Shown here: in pieces, positions 60,290 to 64,000 of the stretch
Layout of the letters: every line of letters starts with the position of its first letter
Numbering within the stretch: position 1 is the stretch's first letter
Program-made: the position numbers and the translations under genes
The notes under the pieces: model-generated
What the model was told of the DNA's origin: nothing
The model's database searches: none
Seen by the model: only the letters and a program-made list of their open reading frames with translations
Assembly: GCA_028023455.1 (NCBI GenBank)
Contig: JAQFVV010006844.1
Span: 109,302-173,301, forward strand
Direction of reading: 5' to 3'
From: Epiperipatus broadwayi
Lineage: Eukaryota > Onychophora > Udeonychophora > Euonychophora > Peripatidae
DNA length: 64,000 bases

Positions 60290-61330
60290 TGATAAAGACA
60301 GGCAGATTTTTAACTATTGGGTGTATATTTTTTATTCTTCAAGAGAATCATGAAGTTTTGCCATCACAGTACCAGCTCCATCAATGCAAAGATTAAATAA
60401 ATATTTTATGGAATTTCAATTTCTTCCATAAATGAGTCAAATTAAACATTGCTTCTTTAGTTGGGTGCTCTAAAGCAGTGGTTCTTAACCTTCCTAATGC
60501 CGTGACCCTTTAATACAGTTCTTTATGTTGTGGTGACCCCTGATCTTTAATTTTGCTACTGTTATGAATTAAAAACATGTGTTTCCCAATGGTCTTAGGT
60601 GACCACTGTGAAAGGATTGTTCAACTCTCAAAGGGGTTGCGACCCACAGGTTGAGAACTGCTGTTCTAAAGGCCTTCCAATTAATAAACCTTCAATGTTA
60701 TTTGCATAAGTATATCAAACACACACTAGAAAAGTGGTCAAAGCATCCATCATGATTGTGACTCAACCATTTGAAAAAAAACCAATGTTGACTTTATTTT
60801 AACTGATTCTATTAATCCACTCTCATAAAAATCTGATATTTCACAAAAATATGACTTAAAACTGTGTAATAGGAAGATGGCATAATTATCAATATTTTTG
60901 GCATAATTTTTATCTGTCATGAATTTCATAGAATCTTTTCCATATGATTTTAGTTTGTTTTCTGGGATATTATGTGCTTCACCTGCTTTTGTTATTCAAT
61001 AACTAAAGCATTATGTTGGAAGTTAAACATTTTTGATTTTTCACATAAACGAACAAAATGTACTTTCCTTTTATTCTTACCAAAAACAAGGTCTTTTAAA
61101 TTACTGACTTAGAATTTTAAAATCAGAATGTGTACCTTTGAATATCATTTTAGCTTAATTGGATGTAAGCTATTATTATTTAAACATCTTTATATTCAAA
61201 ATGCAGTTCACTCTGTTTATTTTTATCACCTATCTGGATAAAAGCATTGGTCCTCTTGTTTTGATGATGCTTTTTCAAGATGAACACACTGTAGGGTCAA
61301 TTTTTTAAAAAGTCTCTTTTATTCATGCTG
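60290..61330 (-). pseudogene. Decayed hAT transposase (ZBED5/SCAND3-like)
   Basis: Read on the minus strand across several frames, blocks match the transposase order of this hAT group: a KAGEAHNIPENKLKSYGKDS-like stretch near 61000-60930, then MKFMTDKNYAKNIDNYAI, and, beyond an inserted SPIN element, TKEAMFNL followed by CIDGAGTVMAKLHDSLEE near 60400-60340. CxDGAGxM is a conserved catalytic-domain motif of hAT transposases. Stops and frameshifts are frequent, and the C-terminal dimerisation region was not recognised. Terminal inverted repeats were not found. Confidence 0.65.
60468..60671 (+). mobile_element. SPIN: SPIN-family hAT MITE with 8 bp TSD
   Basis: The element 60476-60663 (188 bp) begins CAGTGGTTCTTAACCTTCCT and ends, inverted, CAGCAGTTCTCAACCTGTGG. 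It is flanked by CTCTAAAG (60468-60475) and TTCTAAAG (60664-60671), 7 of 8 matching. The interior AATGCCGTGACCCTTTAATA and AAAGGGGTTGCGACCCACAG blocks are those of the SPIN (SPACE INVADERS) family as I recall it. SPIN is a hAT family known from several tetrapods and a few invertebrates and attributed to horizontal transfer. It lies inside the decayed hAT transposase. Confidence 0.85.
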
Positions 61331-61697
61331 TTTGAATTTTCCTATTCGCATGTAATCTATTATTGCTTTCCATTTCGACAAATTATCATTGAGATGTAAA
61401 TAGTGAGTGATTTATTAGTAAACAAATAAGAGTAATTATTCAAAATCCAGTATATGACTGTCACCATTTAATACTAATATTATCAGAATGTTTCAAGAAT
61501 TCATCATGATTCATTTTCATTGGTCATTCTTTAGACTAGAGATTATCCACTTAATGAATAATATTTCTGTAGTGTAATTTTCACTACGTCACTGCCATGT
61601 AAGCTAGGGCTGGTTTCTATACACTTTTAAGACCTTGTGGAGAAGTATAATCATATATATATATTATGACCAAAGGCATGAGAAAAAGATGTACAAT

Positions 61698-61740
61698 CCC
61701 CAAGATGCATATTTCTTGCTCAGCACTCATCAGTTGACCC
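61698..61740 (-). ncRNA. Hammerhead ribozyme candidate, family D
   Basis: Minus strand: TCAA/TTGG stem I, CTGATGA (61727-61733 reversed), a 3 bp stem II (TGC/GCA), GAAA (61712-61715 reversed), a 2 bp stem III with loop ATGC, and C17 for cleavage. The core is complete but the stems are short. The two plus-strand neighbours have AAAA and GAAG in place of GAAA. Confidence 0.5.
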
Positions 61741-61839
61741 AGACCACAATCTCTTACACATATACAAATATGTCTAAGAGATTGTGATCTGGATACTACT
61801 GATGAGTGCAGAGTTCTGCACAAAATGTGCATCTTTTGT

Positions 61840-61845
<6 letters not shown>

Positions 61846-61906
<61 letters not shown>
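61846..61906. repeat. (TA)n microsatellite
   Basis: About 60 bp of uninterrupted alternating TA within the family D cluster. Confidence 0.95.
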
Positions 61907-61908
<2 letters not shown>

Positions 61909-62589
61909 AACAATGATAAAGATATGGGTAAGAGATTGTGGTCTGGGCCAACTGATGATTGTTGGTTCAACATGAAGTATCCATCTTGAGAACCATACAT
62001 CTTTTTCATGTCATTTGTCATATGTTTATGATTACATCCTTTCACAAGATCTTAAAAGCAGATACAAAACAGCCCCGACTTTGTGTGACAGTGGTCTAGC
62101 GAAAATTACACCAAAGAAATATTATTCATCACAATTTAAAATTAAAAATTCATGCACATAGAAATTGTGTAAAAATGATTTAAATTATCAAATTTTATCA
62201 TTTTAGCATTATAGATACAGGAAGAATTATTATTCTGAATCAAAAATTAATTACTTATTATTTATTATCAAAAGATACTTAAAAAATCATAAATAATATA
62301 AACATTTAAAACCTAGATATAATGTTAACTGATGTAATATTAAACTTCATATGCTATTTAAAATACATTTTTTTATTTTTACAAATATTTCCTTTAAATA
62401 TATAATATATAGTAGTTTTGTTACTTTATTCTTATGACGCAGTCATTTCCAAACATATTTTTGTTTATGTGATTAAAATACTTATATATAAGCATATATC
62501 TAGCAGTATTATAATTTTATAAACATTTCCATTAGAATGATATTCAGATATTATTTTATATAGCGCTATGTTTTTTATTTTATTTTATG

Positions 62590-63115
62590 TAATAGTGATA
62601 TTAGCAATTAAGCCAATGCACATGCGCTTTAAAGATAAATTATGAATGAATACTGTCGATTTTTCCAGACCCTTAATATTTGCCCATAGATAAACATTTT
62701 GGTCGAAAGAATGGGTGGATTCATTCCATTCTTTCTAAAATATTATATCTTGTGTCTAGAAAAATCGAGAGTATTCATTTATAATTTATCTTTAAAGCGC
62801 TTGTGCATTGGCTTAATCGCTAATATCACTATTACATAAAAACAGCGCTATATAAAGTCGTAAATTGTAAACATTTCACAAGTGTCCTTTGTTCAAACAT
62901 AAATGTAATTTAAAGTGATCATTTAACACCTTCACGTTCTCATTTCCACACGCTTAAGATTTGCCCATACATAAACGTTTGGGTCGAAAAAATGCGTGGA
63001 TTCATTCCATTCTTTCTAAAATACTATATCTTGTGTCTGGAAAAATCGAGAGTATTCATTTATAATTTATCTTTAAAGCGCATGTGCATTGGCTTAATCG
63101 CTAATATCACTATTA
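62590..63115. repeat. Family G element bounded by inverted repeats
   Basis: The outer ends TAATAGTGATATTAGC and GCTAATATCACTATTA are inverted repeats, extending through TTAAGCCAATGCACATGCGC. The right part holds two direct minus-strand copies of the family G block (CATTCCATTCTTTCTAAAAT at 62733 and 63005). Same family as 37271-37912. Non-coding, class unknown. Confidence 0.65.
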
Positions 63116-64000
63116 GACTGATATTATAATATTTTAAAGATTACTTGATTTTAATTTTAAATTAGGTTTTTTGAAGAAAATCAACTAATGGTACCTATTT
63201 TACATTAAAAAGTACATTCATTAGAGAACTAATAATAAGACATAGAGGATATGAAATTTGGCTTTTTTTATTGTGATTCTTAAGATAATCAAATCATTTT
63301 AATTTTCTGAAGTGGCTATGAATAAAGTCTCATATGGAATCTTCATAGAATCTAGTTTGAAAAATGATAATCAAATACACAGACTTTCAATTTGGTGTTT
63401 GATTTCAATTGCATGCCAGTATTTTTATATATTAAGTTAAAAACCTGGAAGTGGATAGAAAGATTTTTGTTATTTAAAGCATTGTGAATCTGATTTAGTT
63501 CCTACATATATTCATTCTTGATTAAAATCTTACATTATTACATATTAATTACTATTCCCTATATACTATGTTAAATACACTAATGTAATATTTAATTACT
63601 GAAGTAAAGCAATGCTACGCTCAATTAGTTCTTGGATAGATAATTGCATAAGAACCACACTAATAAAGTGAGTGATTCAAGTTAATGATTCTCAGACTAA
63701 TTCTTACCTGAATAAAGTAGAAAAGAAAATTTAGTGGATAACATTTTTTTTTTTTTAATTTGTTACAAGATTCTTTATCAGTGTGCTTAAGGTTGTGTAG
63801 AATTTATAAGAAAATGAAATTAAGATTACCAATAACATAAAAGCCTATGGAAAGACTACATAGAAATTATAAAGAATGATATATAAAAAATGATATCAAG
63901 AAGTGCATATAAAAATTATTTTAAGATTGAAAGGATTATACAAGTTTAAAAATGCAAAAAGAGGATAAACAAATATAAGGGAGGGAGTGATTACTTTGAA
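63116..64000. other. AT-rich DNA, nothing recognised
   Basis: No supported feature to the end of the window. Confidence 0.4.

Larger units (their letters stand above)
61670..62045. mobile_element. Family D hammerhead-like cluster around a (TA)n tract
   Basis: Three motif copies occur within 300 bp: one on the minus strand (61698-61740) and two on the plus strand (61794-61838 and 61946-61993), each preceded by the shared block AAGAGATTGTGGTCTGG. The first two are head-to-head around 61760-61775. D resembles family C in its short stem III and stem I. Confidence 0.6.

Overview
The window is AT-rich, repeat-dominated animal DNA with no confident host gene. The pattern is metazoan: non-LTR retrotransposons (one RTE-type, one Jockey-type, two old relics), tRNA-derived SINEs, hAT elements including one that reads as SPIN, a Penelope-like element (PLE) remnant, and a degenerate TTAGGG-type telomeric array. 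SPIN plus this AT content suggests an invertebrate such as a snail or flatworm, but I cannot name the species from sequence alone.

Layout. 0-9 kb: AT-rich DNA with a solo hammerhead repeat, a 0.3 kb foldback and a deleted hAT element. 10-16 kb: a decayed LINE on the minus strand split by a TIR element, then a PLE remnant (connector and GIY-YIG endonuclease) between 360 bp inverted arms. 17-22 kb: telomere-like array, a tRNA-like tandem array, a 5'-truncated Jockey LINE and a long (AAT)n SINE tail. 23.9-26.7 kb: a TIR-bounded element filled with a GT-rich complex tandem repeat. 27-46 kb: SINEs, a second hAT element, LINE fragments, tandem or foldback repeats and scattered hammerhead repeats. 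46-60 kb: a dense cluster of tandem and inverted hammerhead units, invaded by a 3.3 kb RTE LINE. 60-64 kb: a decayed hAT transposase interrupted by SPIN, three more hammerhead-like motifs, and a TIR-bounded repeat.

The most striking content is a set of about thirty sites, in four families (A, B, C, D), that match the type I hammerhead ribozyme plan: stem I with an internal loop, CUGANGA, stem II, GAAA, a very short stem III, then UH. Families A and B lie in 415-455 bp units that occur as tandem dimers and head-to-head inverted pairs, without coding capacity. That is the architecture of retrozymes (non-autonomous hammerhead-bearing retroelements) and of PLE terminal repeats. The PLE fragment in the same window is the kind of element expected to mobilise such units. 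Many copies have core mutations. At least ten keep all core residues, and some copies show paired compensatory changes in stem I. Self-cleavage is inferred, not shown.

Nesting gives a relative order: RTE copies sit inside family A and family C units, and SPIN sits inside an older hAT transposase, so the hammerhead repeats were in place before the latest LINE activity.
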